A stretch of DNA of 64,000 nt from Myxococcus virescens (GTDB lineage: Bacteria; Myxococcota; Myxococcia; Myxococcales; Myxococcaceae): NCBI RefSeq assembly GCF_900101905.1, contig NZ_FNAJ01000009.1, positions 21,060 to 85,059 on the forward strand, in the 5' to 3' direction. The notes beneath the pieces were generated by a model. It was not told the DNA's origin. It did no database searches and was given only the letters and a program-made list of their open reading frames with translations. The position numbers were made by a program, and so were the translations under genes. This document shows positions 29,422 to 37,709 of this stretch, one piece after another; the stretch's first letter is position 1, and each line of letters starts with the position of its first letter.

Positions 29422-30000
29422 ATGACAAGGCTGTCGCGTAGCAAGCTGTGGGCGGAGTTTCTTCAACGTCTAGCGTCGGAAATGGAGCCGCTGGCCCCCA
29501 TGCTTCACCAGGGGCGGCGGCTGGTATGGCGGCAAGGGGAGTGGCTGAATTGGGTGACACTCTCGCGCCACTCCTGGCCGGACAGGCATTTCCCCGAAGC
29601 GCCACCGGTGACGCGGATTTCGATGAACCGATTCATTTTCGAACCCTCCGAAGCCATGCTCCGCCGGTTCGGCTTCAGCGGTGTGGGGCTCCCATTGGGG
29701 GAGCGGCGCCTGCGCTTGGAGTGGACTGTCTACGGGGAGGAGTTGCTTGCCTTCGCAAGCTGGCTGCCGCTGCTGATTCGTGGTCGGCTGAATGCGACGG
29801 AACCGATTCCGCTGCCCCCGCACCCGAGCCACGTCTTCAATGGGGGGTTGAGGAAGACAAGCTATGCATGGACGGCCACGGCGTGGGAGGCCTATGCGCG
29901 TTGGAAGCGAACGGATGCGAGCCTCCCATGCGTGGCGATTCCCGCCGGCCGGGTGAAGCCGGCAAGGCCCCTGACGAGAATACTCCGTCTTCCCCACTGA
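29422..30000 (+). CDS. Phage early protein, unknown
   Basis: A 192-residue protein starting MTRLSRSKLWAEFLQRLASEM with GGTGGAG before the ATG. It contains basic/aromatic stretches and a beta-rich centre (RRLRLEWTVYGEELLAFASW). Follows the primase gene by 53 bases, likely the same operon. No family or motif recognised. Confidence 0.6.
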   Translation: MTRLSRSKLWAEFLQRLASEMEPLAPMLHQGRRLVWRQGEWLNWVTLSRHSWPDRHFPEAPPVTRISMNRFIFEPSEAMLRRFGFSGVGLPLGERRLRLEWTVYGEELLAFASWLPLLIRGRLNATEPIPLPPHPSHVFNGGLRKTSYAWTATAWEAYARWKRTDASLPCVAIPAGRVKPARPLTRILRLPH

Positions 30001-30089
30001 AGCGCTTCCCGCTGCAGCCCCTGCGGACCTCTGCAGGGGGCTGCGATGGCGAGATGAGGCTGCCTGGCGGGAGTGCCGCAGGTGCCACC

Positions 30090-30121
30090 TGTCTCCTCGA
30101 TTTCGCTCTCGGGCCTTTGTC
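30090..30121 (+). promoter_or_regulatory. Dispersed element, copy E (plus strand)
   Basis: TGTCTCCTC-GATTTCG-6 bases-GGCCTTTGTC: both conserved blocks of the element, directly abutting the ATG at 30122. If it is a promoter, the start ATG may be later (30140) or the transcript nearly leaderless. Confidence 0.5.
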
Positions 30122-30319
30122 ATGACGATGGATACACGAATGTCGAATCAGCATGAGGTTGAGGTTTCAGCCGCGGGGCGCTCCAGCACCCCGCGCCAGC
30201 GCCAGGACGACGCGGTGGATGTCCTCGCCGATGCCCTTTGGGAGTTGTGGCTGCGTCGACATGCGCAGCCGCAACGACAGGCGCCCGCGTGGGGTGCGGA
30301 GGAGAGCGCGCATGGCTGA
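30122..30319 (+). CDS. Small phage protein
   Basis: A 65-residue protein with a helical core AVDVLADALWELWLRRH. It starts right after copy E of the dispersed element (ATG 30122; ATG 30140 is an alternative giving MSNQHEVEV). Low confidence as a real gene; the strong helix and operon position support it. Confidence 0.45.
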   Translation: MTMDTRMSNQHEVEVSAAGRSSTPRQRQDDAVDVLADALWELWLRRHAQPQRQAPAWGAEESAHG

Positions 30320-30410
30320 GCCGCAGACTCTCGACTTGTCTTCTTCTGGGGACAGAGCGTCCATGGCTTTCGCCCGAGGGCGTGCTGCCCCGGACGAAGG
30401 AGACACCACC

Positions 30411-30953
30411 ATGGCGAAGAAGGAGACGGCGCGCGCCGCGCGCAAGCAGTTGGCGGATGTGCCACAGCAACTGGCCGCGCTGGCCAGCATGTCGGTGCCG
30501 GATTTGGCGGCGAAGTACCTGGAGCTGTACGGCGAGCCCACGCGCAGCCGCAACCGGGACTACCTGAAGAAGCGCCTGGCCTTCCGGATTCAGGAACTGG
30601 CCGAGGGGGGCCTCTCCACGCGCGCCGTCGCCCGCATCTCGGAGTTGGGCGACAAGCTGCCCGAGCGCTGGCGGATGCGGCAGGTGGAGGAGACGAAGCC
30701 CGCCGAGCCGCCGCCTCCTTCTCCAGTCGCTGCGGACGGGCGCGACGCACGCCTGCCGCCACCGGGCACGGTGCTGACACGCGTGTTCAAGGGGACGCAG
30801 CACAAGGTGACGGTGCGCGAGGATGGGATTGAATACGAGGGCCAGCTTCACCGCAGCCTCTCCAGCGTGGCCAAGCTGATTACGGGCACGGCCTGGAATG
30901 GCTTCTCCTTCTTCGGCCTCAAGGCCGGCAGCACCAACGCGGTGACACCGTGA
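30411..30953 (+). CDS. DUF2924-type protein of a recombinase cassette
   Basis: A 180-residue protein. Residues 5-60 show the DUF2924 layout: LADVPQQLAALASMSVPDLAAKYLELYGEPTR then a helix RNRDYLKKRLAFRIQEL; the C-terminus has GTVLTRVFKGTQHKVTVREDG and LSSVAKLITGTAWNGFSFFGL, the family's characteristic end. DUF2924 proteins are encoded beside site-specific recombinases in prophages and mobile elements. Start ATG 30411 follows a GGAGAC ribosome site. Exact role is unknown; probably a DNA-binding recombination helper. Confidence 0.85.
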   Translation: MAKKETARAARKQLADVPQQLAALASMSVPDLAAKYLELYGEPTRSRNRDYLKKRLAFRIQELAEGGLSTRAVARISELGDKLPERWRMRQVEETKPAEPPPPSPVAADGRDARLPPPGTVLTRVFKGTQHKVTVREDGIEYEGQLHRSLSSVAKLITGTAWNGFSFFGLKAGSTNAVTP

Positions 30954-31150
30954 GCGGCCCCGCCTTCTTCCAGACGTACATGGGCCAGCGCTTCTACGAG
31001 TCGACGATGCCGCAGCTCGTCCGCCAGCTGACGCGCCTCAACGACAACCTGGAGCGGCTGGTGGCCGTGGCGGAGCAGCACGCCGGGCAGAAGCAGTCTT
31101 CGAGCGTCGAGCCGGTGCCGCCGACGACAGAGGGGGTGGAGGGTCCATGA
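30950..31150 (+). CDS. Small helical protein of the recombinase cassette
   Basis: A 66-residue protein, GTG start overlapping the DUF2924 stop and stop overlapping the recombinase ATG (GTGA and ATGA). GQRFYESTMPQLVRQLTRLN is helical. Small proteins of this pattern are common between DUF2924 and the large serine recombinase. Function unknown, probably a partner of the recombinase. Confidence 0.7.
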   Translation: MSGPAFFQTYMGQRFYESTMPQLVRQLTRLNDNLERLVAVAEQHAGQKQSSSVEPVPPTTEGVEGP

Positions 31151-32694
31151 GGAAGAGCAAAGCACCGCTCACCGAGGTGAAGCGCTGCGCTGTCTACACG
31201 CGCAAGTCGACTGCGGCGGGCCTGGAGATGGAGTTCAACTCGCTGGACGCCCAGCGCGAGTCCTGTGTCTCCTACGTGCAGCGCCAGCCCGGCTGGGCGT
31301 TGATGGATGAAAGCTACGACGACGGCGGCTTCACCGGCGCGAACATGGAGCGGCCCGCCTTCCAGCGGCTGCTGCAGGACGTCGACGCGGGGCGGGTGGA
31401 CGTGGTGGTTGTGTACAAGGTGGACCGCCTCTCCCGCAGCCTCCTCGACTTTGCGAAAGTCATGGAGCGCTTCAACGCGGCGGGTGCCTCCTTCGTCTCG
31501 GTGACGCAGAACTTCTCCACCGCCGACGCGATGGGCCGGCTCACCCTCAACATGCTGATGAGCTTCGCCGAGTTCGAGCGGGAGATGATTTCCGAGCGGA
31601 CGAGGGACAAGGTGGCCGCCGCGAGGCGCAAGGGGAAGTGGACGGGAGGGCGCGCGCCGCTGGGCTACGAGGTGAAGGACAAGCGCCTCGTGGTGAATGA
31701 GTACGAGGCCGTGGTGGTGCGGGAGGCCTTCGAGTTGTACCTCCAGCACCAGCAGGCCTCGGTGGTGTCGCGCCTCCTCAACGAGGCGGGGCGCAAGACG
31801 AAGCGGTACGAGGCGCAGAGTGGTACCACGCGCGCGGCTCGGAAATGGACGACGCAGGACGTGCTGCGCCTCTTGCGTAGCCCTCTGTACGCGGGCTTCG
31901 TACCCTATGGCGACGAGACGCACCCGGGCGAGCACCCGCCCATCGTGGAGAGGGCCACCTTTCACCGGGTGCAGGACATGCTGGAGGGCCCCGGCATTCA
32001 GTACCACGGGCGCAACCCCGACTACGTGCTGCGAGGCTTGTTGCGCTGCGGCCTCTGTGGAGAGGCGATGACGCCCGGCTCCACGCGCAAGGGCACGCGC
32101 GAATACCGCTACTACCGCTGCGTCACCCGGGACAAGCAGGGGAAGGAGGGGTGCCGGGCCGCTCCCCTTCCGGCAGCCGCGCTGGAGGACTTCATCGTCG
32201 CCCGGCTGCGGGAAGTCTCGGTAGGCGAGGGCTTCGCGGCGCAGGTACACGCCCGCCTCACGGCGCGGATGCAGGAGAAGCACAAGGCCCTGCGCGCCGA
32301 GCGCGCGCAGCTCCCGAAGGATCTGGCCAAGCGCACTCGAGAGTCCACGAAGTGGGTGGACTCCCTCACGAAACTGGAGGGCCCGGCCCGGCGCCTCCTG
32401 GAGGAGAAGCTGACGGCTGCGGAAGAGGAGGGCGCTGGCATGCGAAAGCGGCTGGCGGAGGTGGAGCGCGCCCTGGACGCCATTGAGGGGGAGAAGGTGG
32501 AGGCTGCGTGGGTGGCCCAGGCCCTGGGGAACTTCGACGCGGTGTGGGACGCCCTCACCTCTACGAATCGGGGCCGCCTGCTGCGGGCCCTCGTTGGCCG
32601 GGTGGTGGTGAATGAGGCGACGGGCAAGGTCGATGTGCATATGGCCCACGCGGGTGAGGCCGCAGCGACTGGGCACGAGGAGGTGGCGGCGTGA
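31147..32694 (+). CDS. Large serine recombinase (integrase/invertase)
   Basis: A 515-residue recombinase. The N-terminal catalytic domain has the nucleophile Ser in VYTRKSTAAG (about residue 21) with the following R/D pattern (YKVDRLSRSLLD, then GRLTLNMLMSFAEFERE). A recombinase domain follows (APLGYEV, YLQHQQASVVSRLLNE) and a zinc ribbon (LLRCGLCGEAMT... RCVTRDKQGKEGC). C-terminal coiled-coil helices from about residue 370. Complete, with no visible defects, it is the best candidate integrase/excisionase for this element. Confidence 0.95.
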   Translation: MRKSKAPLTEVKRCAVYTRKSTAAGLEMEFNSLDAQRESCVSYVQRQPGWALMDESYDDGGFTGANMERPAFQRLLQDVDAGRVDVVVVYKVDRLSRSLLDFAKVMERFNAAGASFVSVTQNFSTADAMGRLTLNMLMSFAEFEREMISERTRDKVAAARRKGKWTGGRAPLGYEVKDKRLVVNEYEAVVVREAFELYLQHQQASVVSRLLNEAGRKTKRYEAQSGTTRAARKWTTQDVLRLLRSPLYAGFVPYGDETHPGEHPPIVERATFHRVQDMLEGPGIQYHGRNPDYVLRGLLRCGLCGEAMTPGSTRKGTREYRYYRCVTRDKQGKEGCRAAPLPAAALEDFIVARLREVSVGEGFAAQVHARLTARMQEKHKALRAERAQLPKDLAKRTRESTKWVDSLTKLEGPARRLLEEKLTAAEEEGAGMRKRLAEVERALDAIEGEKVEAAWVAQALGNFDAVWDALTSTNRGRLLRALVGRVVVNEATGKVDVHMAHAGEAAATGHEEVAA

Positions 32695-33113
32695 GCGTGA
32701 GCCCCGAGTCTCAGCCGGCGGAGGCCGTCCTCGTCAGCGCGCACTTCCACCGCGTGCGTCGCGCGAAGGTTCGACTCCGAGGGGGAGCACCACCCCCGCC
32801 GCGAGAGGTGGCGCGCCGGCCAGCACACGTCGCGCGAATGCTGGCCCTGGCGCACCACGTGGAGTCCGTCATTGGGCGGGGCCTCGTGGCGAGCGCAGCG
32901 GAGGTCGCAGGTCAACTCTGCTTTACCCGAGCGCGTGTGACGCACCTATTGGACTTGCTACTGCTGGCGCCCGACATCCAGGAGGAGGTGCTGTTCCTCG
33001 AGGCCGTGGAAGGGGAGGAGCCTCTCAGCGAGCGAGGCCTCCGGGCCATTGCACACGCGGGGACGTGGGAGGAGCAGCGCGAGCAGTGGCGTGAGGTGAA
33101 GGCTTCATTTTGA
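32691..33113 (+). CDS. Small HTH protein of the recombinase cassette
   Basis: A 140-residue protein, GTG start overlapping the recombinase stop (GTGA). The C-terminal half contains a helix-turn-helix (LVASAAEVAGQLCFTRARVTHL) followed by an acidic helix (LAPDIQEEVLFLEAVEGEEPL). Likely a recombination directionality factor or regulator of the cassette; that is inference. Confidence 0.6.
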   Translation: MSVSPESQPAEAVLVSAHFHRVRRAKVRLRGGAPPPPREVARRPAHVARMLALAHHVESVIGRGLVASAAEVAGQLCFTRARVTHLLDLLLLAPDIQEEVLFLEAVEGEEPLSERGLRAIAHAGTWEEQREQWREVKASF

Positions 33114-33229
33114 GACGGGAGTCCGGTGGCCTGGGCTCCTTGGTGTAGCGTGAGCGCAAGAGGCTGAATTGTTGTCCGCGTTGAGAGTGCGCGGGCTGTA
33201 CGCCCCGCGCGGAAAGTGAGCGAGAGCAC

Positions 33230-33775
33230 ATGCAGAGCGACATGAAGAGCATCATCCAGGCTGCGGTGGCGGATGCGGTGGAGAAGACGATGGGCCGGCA
33301 GGTGGAGCTGCTGGAGCGGCAGCTGGAGCTGCTGGGGAGGATTACTCAGTTCCTGGGCATTGAGTCCGGCTCGGCTCATGCGGCGTCCGCGCCGCCGCGA
33401 GCCCCCGTGCCGCCTCCCGCGTCGAAGCGCACACCCGCGCCTGCGTCCACGCTCGCTCCGAAGCGCCCACCCTCTGTGCCCGTGCGGAAGTATGTGAGGC
33501 CGGAGGCTGCGCCGAAGCCCACGCGGGCCGGCCCCGCGCCCCAGAAGAGCCGCGGGCGCCCGCGCGCAGCGGGCCGCACCGCGACGGCCGCAGCCCTCAG
33601 CCCTGAGACGCCCGTCTCCTTCGCGGTGGGACAGGAGGTGCGCTACAAGCAGGGGCGGGGCGCCTTCAATGCGACGGTGAAGGCCGTCGACGAGAAGGCG
33701 AAGACGCTGACGGTGGCGCGCGTCTCTGACGGCAAGCAGGTGGTGCGCCCCTTCGACAAGGTGACGCCCGCCTGA
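33230..33775 (+). CDS. Coiled-coil/AT-hook protein
   Basis: A 181-residue protein. A short helical N-terminus with a coiled-coil (VELLERQLELLGRITQFLG), a long Pro/Ala-rich basic linker with an AT-hook (KSRGRPRAAGRT), and a compact beta-rich C-terminus (FAVGQEVRYKQGRGAFNATVKAVD). Possibly a small DNA-binding or nucleoid-associated protein. It ends in a GC-rich hairpin region shared with the next, convergent gene. Confidence 0.6.
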   Translation: MQSDMKSIIQAAVADAVEKTMGRQVELLERQLELLGRITQFLGIESGSAHAASAPPRAPVPPPASKRTPAPASTLAPKRPPSVPVRKYVRPEAAPKPTRAGPAPQKSRGRPRAAGRTATAAALSPETPVSFAVGQEVRYKQGRGAFNATVKAVDEKAKTLTVARVSDGKQVVRPFDKVTPA

Positions 33776-33788
33776 CTCTGGGCCGCGA

Positions 33789-33810
33789 AGCGCCCTCTCC
33801 GGAGGGCGCT
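33789..33810. terminator. GC-rich hairpin, bidirectional
   Basis: AGCGCCCTC-TCCG-GAGGGCGCT is a perfect 9-bp stem with a four-base loop, placed between the convergent gene ends at 33775 and 33843. There is no long U tract, which is common in high-GC genomes. Confidence 0.65.
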
Positions 33811-33842
33811 CCTGCGGCAAGCAGCCTATCCGTCCTCTGCTT

Positions 33843-34403
33843 TTAGGAGGTCACCTTGACAGTGATTGCGTCGTAGTAGTCGCGATTGTCGCCGCCCTCG
33901 GTGATGAAGTGGAGCCGGATGGGCCGCCCGCGCTGGCTGCACTGCAAGGTCCCCGCCTGCCCGGCGTACTGCACGTCCTCGTTGGACGAGACCATGCCCG
34001 GCGCGGTGAACCACCAGTAGTTGACCGACCCCCAGCAGCCCTGAGCGATGACGACGTTCTCACAGACGATGGGGCCGTTGCCGTCATCCAGCGTCAAGGT
34101 GCCCCGGATGGCGAAGTTCAGCTCATCGGGGGCGCTCAGCTCCGTATGGGTGTGCAGCTTCGCTCCCGCCGGTTGCGCGTTGTACCAGTCCCCCACGGGC
34201 TTGCTGTGCTTGCGCCCCGCCAGGACGCTGAGGGTCGCTCCGCCCTGTGAGCGGACCCCATCGAACGGCTGTCCGGAGGTGATGGAATAGGATTGCAGTG
34301 AGAACTGCGCATCTTTCATCCCGCGGAAGGTCAGGGTGTTGGAGTGCTCCTTGACGCCGAGCTGCGACTGCAGCCCGTCTGAAGTGTTGCTCATGATGGT
34401 CAT
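33843..34403 (-). CDS. Beta-rich protein of unknown family
   Basis: A 186-residue protein, likely secreted or extracellular-binding in style though no signal peptide is clear: mostly beta-strand-like (LTFRGMKDAQFSLQSYSIT, NFAIRGTLTLDDGNGPI) with Trp/Tyr-rich loops (WGSVNYWWFTAPG). Aromatic-rich beta sandwiches are typical of lectins and binding modules but no motif proves it. It begins after the paired TGACGCGTCA palindromes. Convergent with the phage arm, so it starts the accessory zone. Confidence 0.55.
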   Translation of the reverse strand: MTIMSNTSDGLQSQLGVKEHSNTLTFRGMKDAQFSLQSYSITSGQPFDGVRSQGGATLSVLAGRKHSKPVGDWYNAQPAGAKLHTHTELSAPDELNFAIRGTLTLDDGNGPIVCENVVIAQGCWGSVNYWWFTAPGMVSSNEDVQYAGQAGTLQCSQRGRPIRLHFITEGGDNRDYYDAITVKVTS

Positions 34404-34524
34404 CCTCGGTGGAGTCGTTGGACGGCCTGAACCACTGCACTTCGTATGCCGCTCTCTCGAATGCGGGTAGGGGACTGACGACTGCGACGAGGAACCGACA
34501 CCGCCGTCGGCCAGGACCCCTCAC

Positions 34525-34556
34525 TGACGCGTCATCGACTCGGCCGTGACGCGTCA
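34525..34556. promoter_or_regulatory. Paired TGACGCGTCA palindromes
   Basis: Two identical 10-bp perfect palindromes at 34525-34534 and 34547-34556, spaced 22 bp (two helical turns), upstream of the minus-strand gene starting at 34403. Typical geometry for a dimer-binding operator. Confidence 0.55.
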
Positions 34557-34785
34557 ATCCTGGCCCTCGGGCGACTCGGGAGGAATCGGCTCGAAGAGCA
34601 GCCTTCCTGGGAGCAGGTCGGTCCCCCGGAGCTTCGAGAACCAGGCCCAGCCACGCTCCTTCATCAAAAAGGCTTCCACCCCGGCCCAGATTCTCTTCCT
34701 CAAGGCGCGCGATGCGCTCAAGCGCCGCATCCAGCAGCACCTCCAGCTTCGCGATTCGAGCATCCATGGCGTCGAGTTCCGCCAC
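34554..34785 (-). pseudogene. Short frameshifted coiled-coil gene
   Basis: From GTG 34785 the frame reads a clean coiled coil (MAELDAMDARIAKLEVLLD, ERIARLEEE); after about 34690 it becomes unlike protein, while another frame from there reads AGVEAFLMKERGWAWFSKL and ends EPIPPESPEGQD at 34554. A single small indel would join them into about 77 residues. Family unknown. Confidence 0.4.
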
Positions 34786-34918
34786 GAGTGGCGGCGTGTC
34801 ACGCCTCGGCCACCACCGGCGAGCGCCATCCTGCCGACCGTCCGCTGCCCGGCAATCCCTTCAGGCAGCCACCAGCCGGTGAACGATTGCGGGAAGCACC
34901 CGGTGCTCGCTCTCCTTG

Positions 34919-35299
34919 CTACGGCTCGTTGGCCATGTTGTCGAGCTGCCCCTGAGCGATGGCGCGGTAGTGGGGCACGACTTCCACCTCGAGCACGTCC
35001 TGCATCTCCTGGCGGGCGCTGACGAAGTCCCCCTTGTCCTTGTGCTGGTACATCCGGTGCAACGCGTCCATGCGCCGGCGAGTGCCCTCGCGGATGCGCC
35101 GAGACTCCTCTTGCAACAGGCCCAGCGCTCCCTCTTCCGTAGCGAGCGCGTTCTTGGCTTCACTGTCGCTGATGCCCACCTCGGCGGCCGTGCGCTTCAG
35201 CAGCGCCTTCTCCTTCCGCGTGAGGGCCAGGCGCTCTCCTTCGGTGAGGACACGACGCGCCAGTGCGCGAATCGGCCCCCAATCAACGGCTTCAGTCAC
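34919..35299 (-). CDS. DUSAM-domain protein
   Basis: A 126-residue protein that is one DUSAM domain, a family named for its near-restriction to myxobacteria: DWGPIRALARRVLTEGERLAL, then EVGISDSEAKNALATEEGAL and the conserved end VEVVPHYRAIAQGQLDN. GTG 35299 with AAAGGAAA about ten bases upstream is chosen; the longer open frame upstream is not DUSAM-like. DUSAM proteins have no proven function. A strong marker that the host is a myxobacterium. Confidence 0.9.
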   Translation of the reverse strand: MTEAVDWGPIRALARRVLTEGERLALTRKEKALLKRTAAEVGISDSEAKNALATEEGALGLLQEESRRIREGTRRRMDALHRMYQHKDKGDFVSARQEMQDVLEVEVVPHYRAIAQGQLDNMANEP

Positions 35300-35554
35300 G
35301 ATGCATGTTTCCTTTGCGGGCTGCCCAGCCCAGCGTGTGAGGCGGAGGCTGGGGTCTCTTTCACCCTGGATAGGGATAGGCGCGCTTGGGGTGGCCTGTT
35401 CGCTACGAGTGGTAGAGGGCTTCACAGGCCCCCAAAGGTCATGTTAATTCGACGGTTGAGTCAACTAGACCTTGTGGCCCCGGGAGATTTGCCGCGACGG
35501 CGAATCTCGGTGTTCGTGGGGGCCGCGCCCCCTCTTTCAGGAGGATTCACAGCC

Positions 35555-36724
35555 ATGACGAAGCGTTCGGAAGATGAAGTGTCGACGGAGGAGTTTCCGT
35601 CCAGACTCTCCACCCCGCCTAGCCCCAGCGCGCCGCGCTTCCTCTTCGACGTGGAGGGCGTGCGTTACGAGGCGGTGCGGGAGGTCGAGGTGCGGTCGAA
35701 TGGCGAGAAGCTCCTGAAGGTGGAGCGGCGAGTGGCGGATGGAGTCTTGGCTGGCCTCTCCCTGGTTCGCCGAATTGCCAGCCCATCCACGTACATGATG
35801 CGCAAGCGGATGATTGAAGAGGTGCAGCTGGCCTTTCGCCTCAATCACCCCAACATCGCTCAAGTCTTCCATATGCAGGTGGATGAGGAGGAGGACGCCC
35901 CCTACGCCATCATGGAGTACGTGGGTGGGCCCTCGCTGGAGACGCTGGTGTGTGCGGCGTTGGTTCGAGGGCAGCCCCTCTCGGAGGGCTTTGGCTTGTA
36001 TGTGGGGGCGGAGGTGGCGGACGCGCTGCACTACGCGCACACGCTGACGTCAGAGAAGGGTGTGCCCCTGGGCATCGTCCACCGTGACGTGAGTCCCCGG
36101 CACATCGCCTTGGGCCTCCATGGAGAGGTGAAGGTGCTGGACTTCGGCTCGGCATTCTCGCTGCTGGTGGGGCGGGAGGAGTCGCCCGAGAATCTGCTGC
36201 GAGGGGACGTGGCCTACGCCTCTCCGGAGTACCTGCGCAAGGAAGGGCTGACGCCGCGCTCCGACGTCTTCAGTCTGGGGGTGTTGCTCGTGGAAGTCTT
36301 GACGAGCAAACACCTCTTCGAGGTGCGCGACGTCCCAGTGGTGGCGAAAGAGAGCCGGTTTGTCGCGGAGTCGCAGCCCTCGTTGCCGCTGCAGCAGATG
36401 CAGGCCCTCATGGAGGCGTTCAACCCGGACGTCGTCGAGAAGGCGGTGGGCCACCTCAGCCAGGACATCAAGGCGGTGTTGCACACCGCGCTGCGCCGCA
36501 ACCCCGAGGAGCGCTTCGCGACGGCGGCGGACATGAGGGATGCGCTGCGTGGTGTCGCCCACGCCGAGCTCCGCGAGCCCTATGGGCGAGCGGAAGCCGC
36601 CAAGGAGGCCGCCCGTGTCGTGTCCGAGGGCGGGGTGCTGAGGGACTTGGTGGAGTTCGGCGAGGCGGGCATCTACCCGGATGGGCTGGAGAAGCACGAG
36701 TTGGGTCTCCCGAAGAAGGAGTAG
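35555..36724 (+). CDS. Ser/Thr kinase-like protein, probable pseudokinase
   Basis: A 389-residue protein with a single kinase domain (residues 35-340). Visible motifs: the alphaC segment EEVQLAFRLNHPNIAQVFHM, HRDVSPRHIAL (catalytic loop), DFGSAF, and ASPEYLRKE with SDVFSLGVLLVEVLTSKHLF. However the usual beta3 V-x-L-K is SLVRR, so the ATP-anchoring Lys is Arg, no Gly-rich loop is evident, and the Mg-binding Asn after HRD is His. No transmembrane segment. AGGAGG precedes ATG 35555. Such degenerate members are common among the large myxobacterial kinase set. It likely has a scaffold or regulatory role. Confidence 0.8.
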   Translation: MTKRSEDEVSTEEFPSRLSTPPSPSAPRFLFDVEGVRYEAVREVEVRSNGEKLLKVERRVADGVLAGLSLVRRIASPSTYMMRKRMIEEVQLAFRLNHPNIAQVFHMQVDEEEDAPYAIMEYVGGPSLETLVCAALVRGQPLSEGFGLYVGAEVADALHYAHTLTSEKGVPLGIVHRDVSPRHIALGLHGEVKVLDFGSAFSLLVGREESPENLLRGDVAYASPEYLRKEGLTPRSDVFSLGVLLVEVLTSKHLFEVRDVPVVAKESRFVAESQPSLPLQQMQALMEAFNPDVVEKAVGHLSQDIKAVLHTALRRNPEERFATAADMRDALRGVAHAELREPYGRAEAAKEAARVVSEGGVLRDLVEFGEAGIYPDGLEKHELGLPKKE

Positions 36725-36731
36725 GCCGCCG

Positions 36732-37115
36732 ATGCTCTGCTTTCGCGTCCTTCGCAATGGCGAGCACCTCACCACCGCGGGGCTGCCGGACTTCGGAGTC
36801 CTCCACACCATCCTGTCGTGGGTGCGCCGCCCTGACGACGAGACCAGCGCCATCCCTGAATTCACACTCCACGTGGGCGGCTCTGAAGGTAGGGAGTACC
36901 GCGAGCACCTGACGTGGTGTGACGCGAACATCCGCACGGGCGATGTCCTCACCGTGGAGGTGCGTGAGGACTTGGAGGCCGACCCACCGAAGGAGCGCCG
37001 CCGCGACCCAGAGGCGGGGCTGGACGACGTTTCCCGCCTTCGTTTGCAGAAGACGCGCCTGGAGAAGTTACTCGCTGAGGTGGATGCGGAGTTGCGGGAG
37101 CGCGGCGCGGCGTAG
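36732..37115 (+). CDS. Small protein paired with the kinase, unknown
   Basis: A 127-residue protein seven bases after the kinase stop, so almost certainly co-expressed. N-terminus FRVLRNGEHLTTAGLPDFGVL then beta-rich; the C-terminal 45 residues form a charged coiled coil (VSRLRLQKTRLEKLLAEVDAEL). Family not recognised; a partner or adaptor of the kinase is the natural guess. Confidence 0.6.
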   Translation: MLCFRVLRNGEHLTTAGLPDFGVLHTILSWVRRPDDETSAIPEFTLHVGGSEGREYREHLTWCDANIRTGDVLTVEVREDLEADPPKERRRDPEAGLDDVSRLRLQKTRLEKLLAEVDAELRERGAA

Positions 37116-37194
37116 CGGGGTGCCTCCTCCTTCGGACGGGGAGGCGCTCCGTCATCGCCGGGGTCCGCTCGGTTGGGGGCGCGCGTGCTCCGGT

Positions 37195-37221
37195 GCAGAG
37201 CCCCGAGGTATGGGGCTCTGC
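37195..37221. terminator. Hairpin between convergent genes
   Basis: GCAGAGCCCC-GAGGTAT-GGGGCTCTGC, a perfect 10-bp stem with a seven-base loop, between the gene ending at 37115 (plus) and the one ending at 37311 (minus). Confidence 0.65.
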
Positions 37222-37310
37222 CCGCCAGGTCTGCTCCCTGCTTGGAGACGCCGGAGCGCCGGCCGCAAGCAGCCTGGCGCTGGAGGGGCGGGCGCCCACG
37301 GGGCGCAGCT

Positions 37311-37658
37311 TCAGCGGGCCAACTCGGTGGTGATGCGGACGAGGGCGTCCAGCTTCGCCGCATCGAGCTTCCGCGCGAGGAAGAGAAGGCGGCGCAAGGT
37401 GACGTCATCCTCCGGCCGAGTCCGTGCCCCTCTGTCGGAGGCTTCGGTGAGGCCCATCATGTCCTCCGGGGAGACCATCAACTCGATGCACAACTTCTTC
37501 AGCGTCTCAACGCTGGGAATCATGTGCCCGCGTTCGATGCGGCTGTAGACGGCTGAGGCCATCCCCACGCGCTCCGCGACTTGGACCTGCGTCAGACTCA
37601 TCTGCTCCCGAGCGAGACGGGCAATGGCACCCAGGTGCGCTGCAAGCTGTTCGTTCAT
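37311..37658 (-). CDS. XRE-family repressor
   Basis: A 115-residue protein. Residues 8-62 are a Cro/CI-type helix-turn-helix (ARLAREQMSLTQVQVAERVGMASAVYSRIERGHMIPSVETL); the C-terminus is a short helical dimerisation tail (LARKLDAAKLDALVRITTEL). Transcribed in tandem with a second XRE gene. TATACCTGAATTG upstream may be its operator. Probably controls this accessory block. Confidence 0.8.
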   Translation of the reverse strand: MNEQLAAHLGAIARLAREQMSLTQVQVAERVGMASAVYSRIERGHMIPSVETLKKLCIELMVSPEDMMGLTEASDRGARTRPEDDVTLRRLLFLARKLDAAKLDALVRITTELAR

Positions 37659-37709
37659 AGGTGCAAGTGAGTATACCTGAATTGCCAGTTGTCAAGGGAG
37701 TACCATCCA

